From: Nocardioides daedukensis
Lineage (GTDB): Bacteria; Actinomycetota; Actinomycetes; Propionibacteriales; Nocardioidaceae
DNA length: 64,000 bases
Assembly (NCBI RefSeq): GCF_013408415.1
Contig: NZ_JACCAA010000001.1
Location: forward strand, 3,038,001-3,102,000
Direction: 5' to 3'
Shown: positions 23,568-32,175 of the stretch, one piece after another
Layout of the letters: every line of letters begins with the position of its first letter
How positions within the stretch are numbered: position 1 is the stretch's first letter
The notes under the pieces: model-generated
Seen by the model: only the letters and a program-made list of their open reading frames with translations
What the model was told of the DNA's origin: nothing
Database searches by the model: none
Made by a program: the position numbers and the translations under genes

Positions 23568-25336
23568 CTGAGCTGAACCAGAACGCCATCCGTTCCTACC
23601 GCCCCGGTGGCTGGTATGCCATCTTCGGCGAGCACGCCAGTGTGCTGCTCCCCGAGAGCGAGAAGTCGAGGGTCGCCGGGCTCTGGGAGCTGGTCGACGC
23701 CGGTGCAGGCTTCGACGAGCTCCTCGACGCGCTGATCGCCACCGGGCTGCGGACGCTGCCCGGCTTCGTGCTGGTCAGCACCGCCGAGGACCCGACCCGC
23801 ATCGTCCTGCGCGGCGCCGCGCGCGCCTCGGTGATCCGGGAGGGCGGTGAGGTCGTCGAGGTCGACGGCGGCGCTGCTGCCACCTGGGTCGAGCGTGCGT
23901 TCTCCGACGTGACGTCCCTGCAGCTCCTCCTGGAGGACTCCGAGGACGGAGTCGACTACGGGATCCTCGGTGGCCTGGTCCGTGCCTCGCGCGTCGACCA
24001 GCCGCCCTACGCGGAGCCGGTCGCCGAGCCGGTCGAGGACGAGGCAGCCGACGTTGCCGGTCTGGCCGTCGTGCCGGGCCTGGCCGACGACTCCGCAGAG
24101 GCCGAGGGGGAGGCGCTGTCGGAGGAGGTCGCTGCCGAGCAGCAGGTCGACGAGGACCCGGTCCCCGCCGCTGCTGACGTGGACGTTGCTGACGAGCAGG
24201 CCGCTGACGAGCACGCGGCTGACGAGGAAGGTGCCGCGGAAGACATCGCCGCTGACGACGTTGCCGTGGACACCGACGACGACGTTGCCGGCGAGGCCGC
24301 CGCAGACGACGTACCCCCTGCCGAGGACGACATCGAGGCAACAGTCCTCGACATTCCCGTCGTCGAGGACGAGGCCGCAGACGCCGCGCCCGCCGAGGGG
24401 CCGTCCGGCATCCAGGGTGACCCGCTCACCGACCCGATCGACGAGGGCGCCGGACAGTACGACGCCCCGATCTGGGGCCAGTCGGTGGCTCCCGTGGCTT
24501 CCTCGATCGGTGGTGACGCAGCCACCGGTGAGTCCCCGGCTGCGGAGGCTCCGGCGGAAGCACCTGCGTGGGGCGAGCAGCCGGCCCAGGCCCCAGCGTG
24601 GGGTGAGCAGACCGGTGAGCAACCGGCACAGAACGCCGAGGCGCCGAGCAACCCGTTCGCCCCCGGTGGCGAGCACGTCGAGCCCCCGATCTGGGAGCCG
24701 CCGGCCCAGGACGCCCCCGCGGCACCCGCCTGGGGTGAGCAGCAAGCGGCCCCCGCCGCGCCGGCGTGGGGTGAGCAGCAGCAGGCCGCTCCCGCGTGGG
24801 GACAGGCCCCGGCTCCGGCCTGGGGTGAGCAGCAGTCCGAGGCACCTGCCTGGGGCGACTCGTCGGATGCCGGCGAGGCCGAGCACGACGGGCACACCGT
24901 CGCCGGGTCGGTCGACCCCGACCAGTTCGTACGCCAGCACCCCGGCATTCCCGGCCAGCCGCAGGCCCCGAGCGTCACCGCCCAGCCAGTGGCCCGGCTG
25001 ACCTTCTCCGACGGCGAGGTCGTCGACGTCGACCGTGCCGTCCTGGTCGGTCGCGCTCCCGAGGCACGACGCTTCACCTCGACCGACCAGCCTCGCCTGG
25101 TCACGGTGACCAGCCCGAACCAGGAGATCTCCTCCACGCACCTCGAGGTCCGTCCCGGCTCCGGCGCCGACCACGGCTCCGCGATCGTGACCGACATGGG
25201 GTCGACCAACGGCACCGTGCTGACCCAGCCCGGTTTCTCCCCGGAGGACCTCCAGCCCGGCATCGCCGTACAGCTGCTGCCCGGCGCCGTCATCGACCTG
25301 GGTGACGGGGTGACCATCCAGGTCACCAACGTCTGA
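23564..25336 (+). CDS. FHA-domain protein with acidic and APAWGEQ-repeat linker
   Basis: This encodes 590 residues from a GTG that overlaps the phosphatase stop. Residues 1-150 form a compact domain of unknown type (GGWYAIFGEHASVLLPESEKSRVAGLWELVDAGAGFDELLDALIATGL). An Ala/Asp/Glu-rich region (about 155-310) and then six to seven imperfect APAWGEQ repeats (about 335-430) follow. The C-terminal FHA domain (480-590) has GRAPEA, the SSTH segment and GSTNGT, the phosphothreonine-binding residues. Linker and repeats are disordered, as in scaffold proteins. The gene probably encodes a phospho-dependent adaptor for the downstream RDD/FHA protein and ABC transporter. What the N-terminal domain binds is not known. 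Confidence 0.8.
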   Translation: MTELNQNAIRSYRPGGWYAIFGEHASVLLPESEKSRVAGLWELVDAGAGFDELLDALIATGLRTLPGFVLVSTAEDPTRIVLRGAARASVIREGGEVVEVDGGAAATWVERAFSDVTSLQLLLEDSEDGVDYGILGGLVRASRVDQPPYAEPVAEPVEDEAADVAGLAVVPGLADDSAEAEGEALSEEVAAEQQVDEDPVPAAADVDVADEQAADEHAADEEGAAEDIAADDVAVDTDDDVAGEAAADDVPPAEDDIEATVLDIPVVEDEAADAAPAEGPSGIQGDPLTDPIDEGAGQYDAPIWGQSVAPVASSIGGDAATGESPAAEAPAEAPAWGEQPAQAPAWGEQTGEQPAQNAEAPSNPFAPGGEHVEPPIWEPPAQDAPAAPAWGEQQAAPAAPAWGEQQQAAPAWGQAPAPAWGEQQSEAPAWGDSSDAGEAEHDGHTVAGSVDPDQFVRQHPGIPGQPQAPSVTAQPVARLTFSDGEVVDVDRAVLVGRAPEARRFTSTDQPRLVTVTSPNQEISSTHLEVRPGSGADHGSAIVTDMGSTNGTVLTQPGFSPEDLQPGIAVQLLPGAVIDLGDGVTIQVTNV

Positions 25337-25353
25337 GGGATCCGGAACACCCG

Positions 25354-26895
25354 ATGAGCCAACCTCCTCCGACCGCGGTGGTCGCCGAGCCCGAGCGCCG
25401 GTTCCAGGCGTTCGCGATCGACCGCGCCATCGCGTGGTCGCTCTTCGGCGCGGCCGTCGCCGGAGCATGGTGGTTCTTCTTCCGCGAGGACAAGCCCTGG
25501 CCCGGCATCGGCCTGATCGTGGGCTGCGTGCTCGTGGTCAGCCTCGTCTTCGCGGTGCAGACCGGGCTCACCGGCCGTACTCCTGGCAAGGCAATGCGCG
25601 GACTCAAGGTCGTCGATCCCCAGGGCGGGGAGCCGATCGGCGTCCCACGCTCGATGCTGCGCTCTCTCATCGTCGGCATCGGCTCGCTGCCGATGTTCGG
25701 TCTCGGGGTGGCCACGCTGGCGTGGACCGCAGTCGAGGACCGGACCCGGGAGCGCCGCGGCTGGCACGACCACGTCACCCGTTCCATCGTGATCGACACC
25801 CGCCCGCGGCCAGTGATCGAGGCTGAGGCCGAGGACCGGCCACGGCACGTGGTCAACCTGACCGCGATGAAGCTGATGCCGGTGCGCGCCCCGGCCGCTC
25901 CCGTGGTCCCGGCACCCTCCCCGGGCACCGGATCCCAGGTGCGGATCCCGGGCGGTACGCCGTCCGCGCCCGCGAACCAGCCCGGCCAGCAGGGGCCCAG
26001 TCAGCAGGGAGTCAGTCAGCAGGGAATGGGCCAGCAGGGCACACCTCCGCGCCCGAATCAGCAGCAGGCACCGGGCTGGGGGCCCGCGACTGGCCCGGCA
26101 CCCGCACCCGGACAGGTTCCGGTGCAGCCGGGACCCTGGCCCGTCCAACAGCAGGGCTTTGCCCCGCAGCCACCGGCCCAGCAGCCGGTACAACAGCCGC
26201 AGCAGCCACCGGCCCAGCAGCCACCGGCTCAGCAACCCCCATCGACGGGCCGCAGCTGGGGACCCCCACCCTCGGCCCCGAGCGGTCCGGCCCCGCAGAC
26301 GCCGCAGCAGGCCTCGCAGCAGACCCCGCCCGGCACGGGTGCGTTCCAAGGGGGAGCCCCCAACCAGCAGCCCAACCAGCATCCCGGCCAGCAGCCCAAC
26401 CAGCAGTCCAGCCAGCAGTTCGGGCAGGACCAGCAGACCCCGCCACAGGCGCCCGGCCGCCGGGTCGCCCCGCCGGCTCCGCCTGCCGGTCCCGACCCCG
26501 CCCAGCGCACGCAGGCCCGGCCGGCGATGGCCGGGCGGCACACCGGTCCCGCGACATCGATGACCTGGCGGGTCACCTTCGACTCGGGTGAGAGCTTCGT
26601 GGTCGAGGGACTCGGCATCGTGGGTCGCGCTCCCGTGGCACGTCCCGGGGAGCCGGTGCGGCACGCCATACCGCTGCAGTCCTCGAACATGTCGATCTCG
26701 AAGACCCACGCGCAGTTCCACCTGGCCTCGGACGGAGCCCTGGTCGTCACCGACCGTGGCTCGACCAATGGCTCGGTCCTCGTGCGCAAGGGCGTGTCCC
26801 GAGAGCTGGCGCCCGGTCGGCCCACCACACTGGTGGACGGCGACCGGGTCGTGTTCGGGGACCGCTCAATGAACGTGACCAGAGAAGGCTCATGA
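25354..26895 (+). CDS. RDD membrane protein fused to a FHA domain
   Basis: This encodes 513 residues. The N-terminal RDD domain (about 15-145) starts ERRFQAFAIDRAIAWSLFG and has TPGKAMRGLKVVD and three to four hydrophobic helices (AIAWSLFGAAVAGAWWFFF, IGLIVGCVLVVSLVFAV, SLIVGIGSLPMFGLGVATLAW). A 250-residue Gln/Pro-rich linker follows (many PAQQ/PSQQ units). The C-terminal FHA domain (about 405-513) contains GRAPVA, SISKTH and GSTNGSVL. It is a membrane-anchored phosphothreonine reader. It lies 17 nt after the first FHA gene and 25 nt before the ABC ATPase gene, so it may link kinase signalling to the transporter. That link is inference. Confidence 0.82.
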   Translation: MSQPPPTAVVAEPERRFQAFAIDRAIAWSLFGAAVAGAWWFFFREDKPWPGIGLIVGCVLVVSLVFAVQTGLTGRTPGKAMRGLKVVDPQGGEPIGVPRSMLRSLIVGIGSLPMFGLGVATLAWTAVEDRTRERRGWHDHVTRSIVIDTRPRPVIEAEAEDRPRHVVNLTAMKLMPVRAPAAPVVPAPSPGTGSQVRIPGGTPSAPANQPGQQGPSQQGVSQQGMGQQGTPPRPNQQQAPGWGPATGPAPAPGQVPVQPGPWPVQQQGFAPQPPAQQPVQQPQQPPAQQPPAQQPPSTGRSWGPPPSAPSGPAPQTPQQASQQTPPGTGAFQGGAPNQQPNQHPGQQPNQQSSQQFGQDQQTPPQAPGRRVAPPAPPAGPDPAQRTQARPAMAGRHTGPATSMTWRVTFDSGESFVVEGLGIVGRAPVARPGEPVRHAIPLQSSNMSISKTHAQFHLASDGALVVTDRGSTNGSVLVRKGVSRELAPGRPTTLVDGDRVVFGDRSMNVTREGS

Positions 26896-26920
26896 TCGAC
26901 CTCCAGAAGGAGATTGACCG

Positions 26921-28102
26921 ATGGCAGTGATCCAGGCCCGCGGGCTCGGCAAGCAGTACAAGGGCAAGACCGCGGTCTCCAACCTGTCCTTCGACGTACG
27001 TCCGGGCACCGTGACCGGATTCCTCGGCCCCAACGGGTCGGGCAAGTCGACCACGATGCGGCTCATGCTCGGGCTCGACCGCGGAGAGGGCACCTGCCTC
27101 TTCGACGGCCAGGACTTCGTGACCCTCGCCGAGCCGATGCGCCACGTCGGTGCGCTGCTGGAGGCGAAGCCGTTCCACCCCACCCGCAGCGCGCGCAACC
27201 ACCTGCGGATGCTGGCCTCGCCCAACCGGATCCCGGACTCGCGAGTCGACGAGGTGCTCAGCATCGTCGGGCTCAGCGACGTCACGAACAAGCACCCCTC
27301 GACCTTCTCCCTCGGCATGGGGCAGCGGCTCGGACTGGCAGCAGCACTGCTCGGCGACCCGCACACGCTGATCCTCGACGAGCCCGCCAACGGCCTCGAC
27401 CCGCAGGGCATCCGCTGGATGCGGGACCTGCTCAAGTCGCTGGCCTCCGAGGGCCGCTCGGTCTTCGTCTCCAGCCACCTGCTCAGCGAGATGGCGTTGA
27501 TGGCCGACGAGCTGGTCGTGATCGGCCGTGGCCGGATGATCGCCAACGGCCCGGTCGAGGCGTTCACCGCGCAGTCCAGCGCCAACCACGTGCGCGTCCG
27601 CACCCCCCAGGCCTCCGAGCTGGCCGCCCTGATCGGGGCCAAGCTGGCCGGCAACGGCTCGGTCAACCTCGTCGGTGAGGGCGAGCTGAGCGTGGTCGGC
27701 CTGCCCAGCGACGTGCTCGGCGACATGGCCTTCGAGAACAAGATCCGGATCCACGAGCTGGCCACGATGGAGGCCTCGCTCGAGGATGCCTTCCTGGAGC
27801 TGACCGGTGGCAGCGAGGAATACCAGGCCCACCAGCAGGCACCCCGCGGACCCCAGCCCGGCCAGGGCGGTCCCGGCTACGGGCCGGGCGGCCCCGGGCC
27901 GTACGGCGCTCCGGGCCACGCAGGTCCGCCTCCCGGCCAAGCAGGTCCGATGTACGGCGCGCCCGGCCAGGCCGGCCCGCCGCCGGGGCAGCAGCCGCCT
28001 CCCGGTTGGGGCCCACCGCCCCAGCAGCAGCCCCAGCAGGGCCCGCCCCCGAACTTCCCCCACGGCCCGCAGGGTCCCGGCAACAATGGAGGCCAGGCAT
28101 GA
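26921..28102 (+). CDS. ABC-2 type transporter ATP-binding protein with Pro/Gly-rich tail
   Basis: This encodes 393 residues. Residues 1-300 form the ATPase: Walker A GPNGSGKST, GQDFVTL Q-loop region, signature STFSLGMGQRLGLAAALL, Walker B LILDEPANGLD and the H-loop SSHLLSEM. The signature Ser-Leu-Gly-Met-Gly-Gln replaces LSGGQ, as in NatA/BcrA-type ABC-2 exporters. Residues about 305-393 are an unusual Pro/Gly/Gln-rich tail (GPGYGPGG, PPPGQAGPMYGAPGQ), probably disordered. It overlaps the permease gene by ATGA. Substrate is unknown; FHA proteins upstream suggest phospho-regulation. Confidence 0.9.
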   Translation: MAVIQARGLGKQYKGKTAVSNLSFDVRPGTVTGFLGPNGSGKSTTMRLMLGLDRGEGTCLFDGQDFVTLAEPMRHVGALLEAKPFHPTRSARNHLRMLASPNRIPDSRVDEVLSIVGLSDVTNKHPSTFSLGMGQRLGLAAALLGDPHTLILDEPANGLDPQGIRWMRDLLKSLASEGRSVFVSSHLLSEMALMADELVVIGRGRMIANGPVEAFTAQSSANHVRVRTPQASELAALIGAKLAGNGSVNLVGEGELSVVGLPSDVLGDMAFENKIRIHELATMEASLEDAFLELTGGSEEYQAHQQAPRGPQPGQGGPGYGPGGPGPYGAPGHAGPPPGQAGPMYGAPGQAGPPPGQQPPPGWGPPPQQQPQQGPPPNFPHGPQGPGNNGGQA

Positions 28103-28956
28103 TCGCCGCGCTGAGGTATGAGTGGACGCGCCTGATCACCCTGCGCTCGACCTGGTGGATCACCGGACTGGCGATCACGGTCGGTGCCGGCTTCACGTTC
28201 CTGGTCGCGATGATGATCCGGATCTTCACGCCCAGTGAGCTCACCGGGGAGGTCAACGAGGACTGGTCGCGCTTCTTCCTCGAGGCCGGGATGACCCAGT
28301 TCTCCAACGTGGACCCGGTCTTCTACCTGATGGCCTATGCCGTCGCGGTGCTCGGCATCCTCTCGTGGGGTCACGAATATCGCCACGGGATGATGCGCGC
28401 GACCCTGACTGCGGTGCCCAACCGGACCGCGGTGTGGGCAGCGAAGTACATCACCATCGCCGGCTTCGTGGCGGTGGCGGTGATCGCGAGCTGCGTGCTG
28501 TCGCTGATCTTCACGCTGATCTGGTTCGGCGGCCTCGACTTCCAGTACGACATCGGTGCGCTGTTGTTGGCGCTGCTCAAGCGGGTCGTCTACACGGTGC
28601 TGCTGACCTGGCTGGTGATGAGCGCGACGGTGCTGATCCGTCACCAGACGTTCTCGCTGGTGCTGCTCTATCTCTGGCCGCTGGGCATCGAGACGATGGT
28701 GAAGCTGATCGCGTTGATCTTCGGTGGCCTGATGACCAACGACGGCGTGACGGATGCGACCCGGTTCCTGCCGTTCAACGCGGGTGGACGGATCATCCAG
28801 AACTTCGGCATCGACGATTCCGGGGACGGGTTCCAGCGCAACCTCGACCTGTTCGACAACCCGCTCAGCGCAGGCGGCGGGTTGATCGTCTTCGGTGGCT
28901 TCGTGGTGGTCCTGATGATCGGCAGCCTGGTCGCCTTCAACAAGCGTGATGCCTGA
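28099..28956 (+). CDS. ABC-2 type transporter permease
   Basis: This encodes 285 residues with six predicted membrane helices (for example TWWITGLAITVGAGFTFLVAMMI, FYLMAYAVAVLGILSW, ITIAGFVAVAVIASCVLSLIF, VVYTVLLTWLVMSATVLI, GGLIVFGGFVVVLMIGSLVAF). EYRHGMMRATLTAVPNRTAVWAAKY is the conserved cytoplasmic loop of the ABC-2 family. It is coupled to the ATPase gene by an ATGA overlap and followed by a terminator hairpin, so it ends the operon that begins with the PP2C gene. The substrate cannot be read from the sequence. Confidence 0.88.
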   Translation: MIAALRYEWTRLITLRSTWWITGLAITVGAGFTFLVAMMIRIFTPSELTGEVNEDWSRFFLEAGMTQFSNVDPVFYLMAYAVAVLGILSWGHEYRHGMMRATLTAVPNRTAVWAAKYITIAGFVAVAVIASCVLSLIFTLIWFGGLDFQYDIGALLLALLKRVVYTVLLTWLVMSATVLIRHQTFSLVLLYLWPLGIETMVKLIALIFGGLMTNDGVTDATRFLPFNAGGRIIQNFGIDDSGDGFQRNLDLFDNPLSAGGGLIVFGGFVVVLMIGSLVAFNKRDA

Positions 28957-28974
28957 CTCGGCGAACCTTTCCTG

Positions 28975-29015
28975 ACCGACGCCGGTGCGCAGCCCAGCTG
29001 CACACCGGCGTCGGT
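28975..29015 (+). terminator. Intrinsic terminator after the ABC permease gene
   Basis: ACCGACGCCGGTG (28975-28987) pairs with CACCGGCGTCGGT (29003-29015) in a 13-bp GC-rich stem with a 15-nt loop, followed by GATTT. It separates the FHA/ABC operon from the convergent subtilase gene. Confidence 0.7.
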
Positions 29016-29205
29016 GATTTCGCCCCAAGCGCCACGGACCCGATGTCACGTGTGGGGCGCAGCGCCGTACGTCGCGCGGACTGGTCTGGCCTGGCCGGAC
29101 ACGCTGGGCCAGGCGTGCAGGAAGTGCTGGCTGCACGTGCTGGCCTGCACGTGCCGGGCGTGCGGGGCGGTACGCCGTACCCCCGGCGGTCGTCTCCGCG
29201 AGCGG
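29016..29205. other. Non-coding spacer with short tandem repeat
   Basis: A GC-rich spacer between convergent genes. It holds a near-duplicate TGGCTGCACGTGC / TGGCCTGCACGTGC at about 29128-29155 and other TGGCC-rich runs. No convincing gene was seen. Confidence 0.4.
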
Positions 29206-31350
29206 TCAGCGAGTGATGGCGACCGGGATGCGCAGCGACGTACCGTTCGCGCCACGCCAGGTGACGACGCCGCTGTCGGGCTTCACCGTCTTGCGCGCCG
29301 GGATCCGGATCTTGATCTCACGGCTCGCGCCCGGCGGGATCTTCAGGGCGGCGGGGCTGACCGTCACCGCGTGGTGGCGGAACCCGGTCGCGCTGGAGGA
29401 GAAGTACATGTTGGAGGTGCCCACGTTGGTGACCGTGCGGGTGAGGACCCGGCTGTTCCACGTGGCCTCGGGGACCTGGACGGACGCCACGTTGATCCGG
29501 CTGTAGTCGGCCAGGTCCGGGGACGCGGACTTGTCGAGGGCGGCCCGGAACCCCGCGGGGTCGACGTCGAGGACCAGCCCGGGCCGGGTGGCGTCGTCAT
29601 CGGCGATGCCGGCGCCCTGCCGGTGGACCCCTGCACCGTCGGCGGCGGGCTCGGCCGAGGTGGCCAGCGCGGAGCGGACCTGCGCGGCGGACCAGTCCCT
29701 GTGGCGCGCCCGCACCCTGGCAGCCAGGCCGCTGACCTGGGCTGCGGCCGCGGAGGTGCCGTTGAGCAGCTGCCACTTGCGGTTGCCGGCGAGGGGTGAG
29801 TTGGCGGCGAGGACACCGAAACCATCGGCGACCAGGTCAGGCTTGAGAGCGGTGCCGGTCTCGAGACCGGACGAGGAGTTGTCCAGGACCTGGCCCGCGG
29901 GGAGGGTGCCGGGGGCTCGAGTCATGCTCAGGGACATGCGCTTGTCGTCCCGCAGAGCGTCGAGCAGCTCCTTGCCCTCCTCGGCGGAGACGTGCAGCGT
30001 CGGGACCGAGTGGAAGTCGGCGCCCAAGGTATCATCGGCTCCGTTGACCAGGACCATCGCGACACCGTCGGCCAGCTCGACCGCATAGGACTTGCTGACC
30101 TTCGCGTTGGTGCCGCGCTCGCAGATCACGATCCGGCCGTCGACCTTGGCCGCGTCGAGGGAGCCGGGGGCGCACAGGCGAGCCTGCTTGCGGGTGTGAC
30201 CTGGTGCAGGCGCGTCCGCGGCCCGGACCACGTGCGCCGCGCGAGGAAGTGTGGGGGAGGTGAGCACACCGGTGATCGCCGATCCGTCGGGCAGCTGCAA
30301 CTGACCGCCGAGGTCGCGACCCGAGGCTGCGCCCACGGTGGTCATCCACGGTTGCTCGTTGCCGGTCGGTTCGTCGGTGTTGCCCGCGGCCGCAGTGACC
30401 ACGATGTCGGCCTCGGCTGCGCCGAGCGTGGCGCGGTCGACGACGTCGAAGCCCTGCTCGCCGGCGATGGAGAGGTTGAGGACGTCCACGCGGTCGCGCA
30501 CGGCGCGATCCACGGCGCTCACGACGTCGGCAGTCGAACAGCCGTCGTCGGCGGGGTCCGGTGCGGTCCAGCAGGCCTTGTAGGCAGCGATCCGGGCACC
30601 GGGGGCGGTGCCGGAGAAGGTGCCGAGGTTCTCGTTGCCGGCCAGCGCGGTGACGTCGGCGTTTCCTGCGGCAACCGAGGCGACCTGGGTGCCGTGACCG
30701 TGGTCGTCGCGCGGGGACAGGGAGGCGCCGGAACGGAGCTGGTCCTCGCCGAAGCCCTTCACGAACCAACGAGCGCCGCTGACCTTGTCGTCGCAGTCGC
30801 GGGCGGTCCATCCCTCGCCGGCCTGGCAGGGGCCACGGAAACGGCTGGGCTGTTCACCCAGTGACGAGGTGGAGGCGAAGGCCGGGGAGTCGGGGGAGAT
30901 GCCGGTGTCGACGAACCCGATCACGGTGCCCCGACCAGCGGACGCGCTTGCTGTCGAGGCGCTGCCCGTGGGCGCGGAGGTCGGGTCGCTCGAGGCGCCG
31001 GCCAGCGAGCGGACGGTGTCCTTCTCTATGCTCCAGCCCGCGATCCTCGAGGCGCGGATGGCGTCGCCGGTGTCGAGCTCGACGGCCACACCGCTCAGGG
31101 CGGTGGTCCAGCGATAGACCGGCTGGTCGATTCCGAGCGACGCCAGCGTGGCGTCCTGCTCGGCGACCAAGGACCTGCGATAGTCGGCCGTGCTCAGTGG
31201 TCCGTCATAGCCGGCAGTGCCGGGGGCCTGCGTGGTCAGGATGTAGAGGTTCTCGCCGGGCGCCGCCTGGTCGGCAGTCGCGGGCAGGGTGGACAGGGCA
31301 GGGAGGATCAGCGCAGCGCCGAGCGCGCAGCCGATCAGTCCTCGCTTCAT
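29206..31350 (-). CDS. Secreted S8 (subtilisin-like) serine peptidase with PA-type insertion
   Basis: This encodes 714 residues. The N-terminus MKRGLIGCALGAALILPALSTLPATA-D is a Sec signal peptide. An inhibitor I9-like propeptide segment follows. The catalytic triad is D148 (VDTGIS), H217 (HGHGTQVAS) and S533 (NGTSAAAAQ), with the oxyanion Asn in AAAGNTDE. A PA domain sits between H and S (CAPGSLDAAKVDGRIVICERGTNAKV). The C-terminal part ends in a fibronectin-like Fn3 domain (VLTRTVTNVGTSNMYFSSS). It is an extracellular broad-specificity protease of the vpr/C5a type. A short Ser/Ala/Thr linker (TSAPTGSASTASASAG) separates the propeptide. It is transcribed alone. Confidence 0.93.
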   Translation of the reverse strand: MKRGLIGCALGAALILPALSTLPATADQAAPGENLYILTTQAPGTAGYDGPLSTADYRRSLVAEQDATLASLGIDQPVYRWTTALSGVAVELDTGDAIRASRIAGWSIEKDTVRSLAGASSDPTSAPTGSASTASASAGRGTVIGFVDTGISPDSPAFASTSSLGEQPSRFRGPCQAGEGWTARDCDDKVSGARWFVKGFGEDQLRSGASLSPRDDHGHGTQVASVAAGNADVTALAGNENLGTFSGTAPGARIAAYKACWTAPDPADDGCSTADVVSAVDRAVRDRVDVLNLSIAGEQGFDVVDRATLGAAEADIVVTAAAGNTDEPTGNEQPWMTTVGAASGRDLGGQLQLPDGSAITGVLTSPTLPRAAHVVRAADAPAPGHTRKQARLCAPGSLDAAKVDGRIVICERGTNAKVSKSYAVELADGVAMVLVNGADDTLGADFHSVPTLHVSAEEGKELLDALRDDKRMSLSMTRAPGTLPAGQVLDNSSSGLETGTALKPDLVADGFGVLAANSPLAGNRKWQLLNGTSAAAAQVSGLAARVRARHRDWSAAQVRSALATSAEPAADGAGVHRQGAGIADDDATRPGLVLDVDPAGFRAALDKSASPDLADYSRINVASVQVPEATWNSRVLTRTVTNVGTSNMYFSSSATGFRHHAVTVSPAALKIPPGASREIKIRIPARKTVKPDSGVVTWRGANGTSLRIPVAITR

Positions 31351-31492
31351 CAACAACCCCAATAGATCTCATGTGTCACAGCGAAAGCATCAATGGTGAC
31401 AGCGATGCGGACGCCTTTCAATTCACCATCCACAGGCCCCCGAGCGCACCGGACGCGGGTCCGGGCGCCACTGCCGTCGCGGTGACGGGCCC
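31351..31492. other. Non-coding region upstream of the subtilase gene
   Basis: This AT-richer stretch contains the subtilase 5' region (CTATTGGGG with GGGG as weak ribosome-binding site). No clear operator was seen. Confidence 0.3.
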
Positions 31493-31498
31493 TAGGTT
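31493..31498 (+). promoter_or_regulatory. -10 box for a possible leaderless small ORF
   Basis: TAGGTT ends 7 nt before GTG 31506, the same geometry as many annotated genes in this window. Confidence 0.35.
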
Positions 31499-31505
31499 CT
31501 CACAG

Positions 31506-31655
31506 GTGACCCGATCGCGTGGCCGGTTTCGACCCAATTCCGACCCCGATCGGCACCGTTCCATGCTGCCGCGCCACCCACGTCGTACGCCCGGATCCCC
31601 AGGTGTGTCCCACCTGTTGCATTCCCATTGGCCCAACGGTGAGCCGCAGTCGTAG
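31506..31655 (+). CDS. Candidate leaderless small protein (49 residues)
   Basis: GTG 31506 opens a frame for 49 residues that begins VTRSRGRFRPNSDPDRHRSM and ends in TAG at 31653-31655. It is very basic (many Arg and His), has no membrane segment and matches no family I recognise. Support comes only from TAGGTT placed 7 nt before the GTG and from its stop codon lying inside the -10 box (TAGGCT) of the next gene. It might be a leader peptide for the cold-shock gene, or chance. An Arg/Pro-rich composition is also typical of spurious frames in GC-rich DNA, so confidence is low. Confidence 0.25.
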   Translation: MTRSRGRFRPNSDPDRHRSMLPRHPRRTPGSPGVSHLLHSHWPNGEPQS

Positions 31656-31658
31656 GCT
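31653..31658 (+). promoter_or_regulatory. -10 box of the cold-shock gene
   Basis: TAGGCT would start transcription near 31665, leaving a leader of about 48 nt with GAGGTCAGG (31701-31709) as ribosome-binding site before ATG 31713. Confidence 0.5.
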
Positions 31659-31712
31659 TTGCTGCCGCGGAGCCCCGCGGACGAGTGCACGAGCATGGAA
31701 GAGGTCAGGCCG

Positions 31713-32108
31713 ATGCCTGTTGGCAAGGTGAAGTGGTACGACGCCGAGAAGGGTTTCGGGTTCCTTTCGCAACCCGAGGGACCTGACGTCTACGTGCGCG
31801 CCGAGGCCCTTCCCGAGGGCACCGGTGCCCTCAAGGCCGGCACCCGGGTGGAGTTCGGCATCGCCCAGGGCCGCAAGGGCGACCAGGCCCTGCAGGTCCG
31901 GGTGCTCGACGCCCCGGCCTCCGTCTCGCGCAACCAGTCGAAGGCACAGCGCAAGAAGCCCGAGGAGATGGTCGCCATCGTCGAGGACCTGATCCGGCTC
32001 CTCGACAACGTGGGGGAGACCTATCGCCGTGGTCGCCACCCCGAGGCGAAGACCGCGGCCCCGACCGCCAAGCTGCTGCGCGCGCTCGCCAACGAGCTCG
32101 AGTCCTGA
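31713..32108 (+). CDS. Cold-shock domain protein with C-terminal extension
   Basis: This encodes 131 residues. The cold-shock domain occupies 1-65: GKVKWYDAEKGFGFLSQ holds RNP1 (KGFGFL), and DVYVRAEAL replaces the usual VFVH of RNP2. Residues about 66-131 form a helical extension with LIRLLDNVGETYRRGRHPEAKTAAPTAKLLRALANELE, a layout found in actinobacterial CspB-type proteins and absent from 67-70-residue Csps. It probably binds single-stranded RNA and melts structures. ATG 31713 follows a good ribosome-binding site; ATG 31695 is an alternative. It is convergent with the MFS gene. Confidence 0.9.
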   Translation: MPVGKVKWYDAEKGFGFLSQPEGPDVYVRAEALPEGTGALKAGTRVEFGIAQGRKGDQALQVRVLDAPASVSRNQSKAQRKKPEEMVAIVEDLIRLLDNVGETYRRGRHPEAKTAAPTAKLLRALANELES

Positions 32109-32155
32109 GCGGACCGATCACGGTTCAATTAGTCCGAGCGCTCGGCCAGCCGCCG

Positions 32156-32175
32156 AATCAGTAGGAATCAGTAGG
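32156..32175. repeat. 10-bp tandem duplication across a stop codon
   Basis: AATCAGTAGG is repeated head to tail at 32156-32165 and 32166-32175. The stop of the MFS gene (TCA, 32168-32170) lies in the second copy, so the duplication sits at the very end of the gene. Confidence 0.6.
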
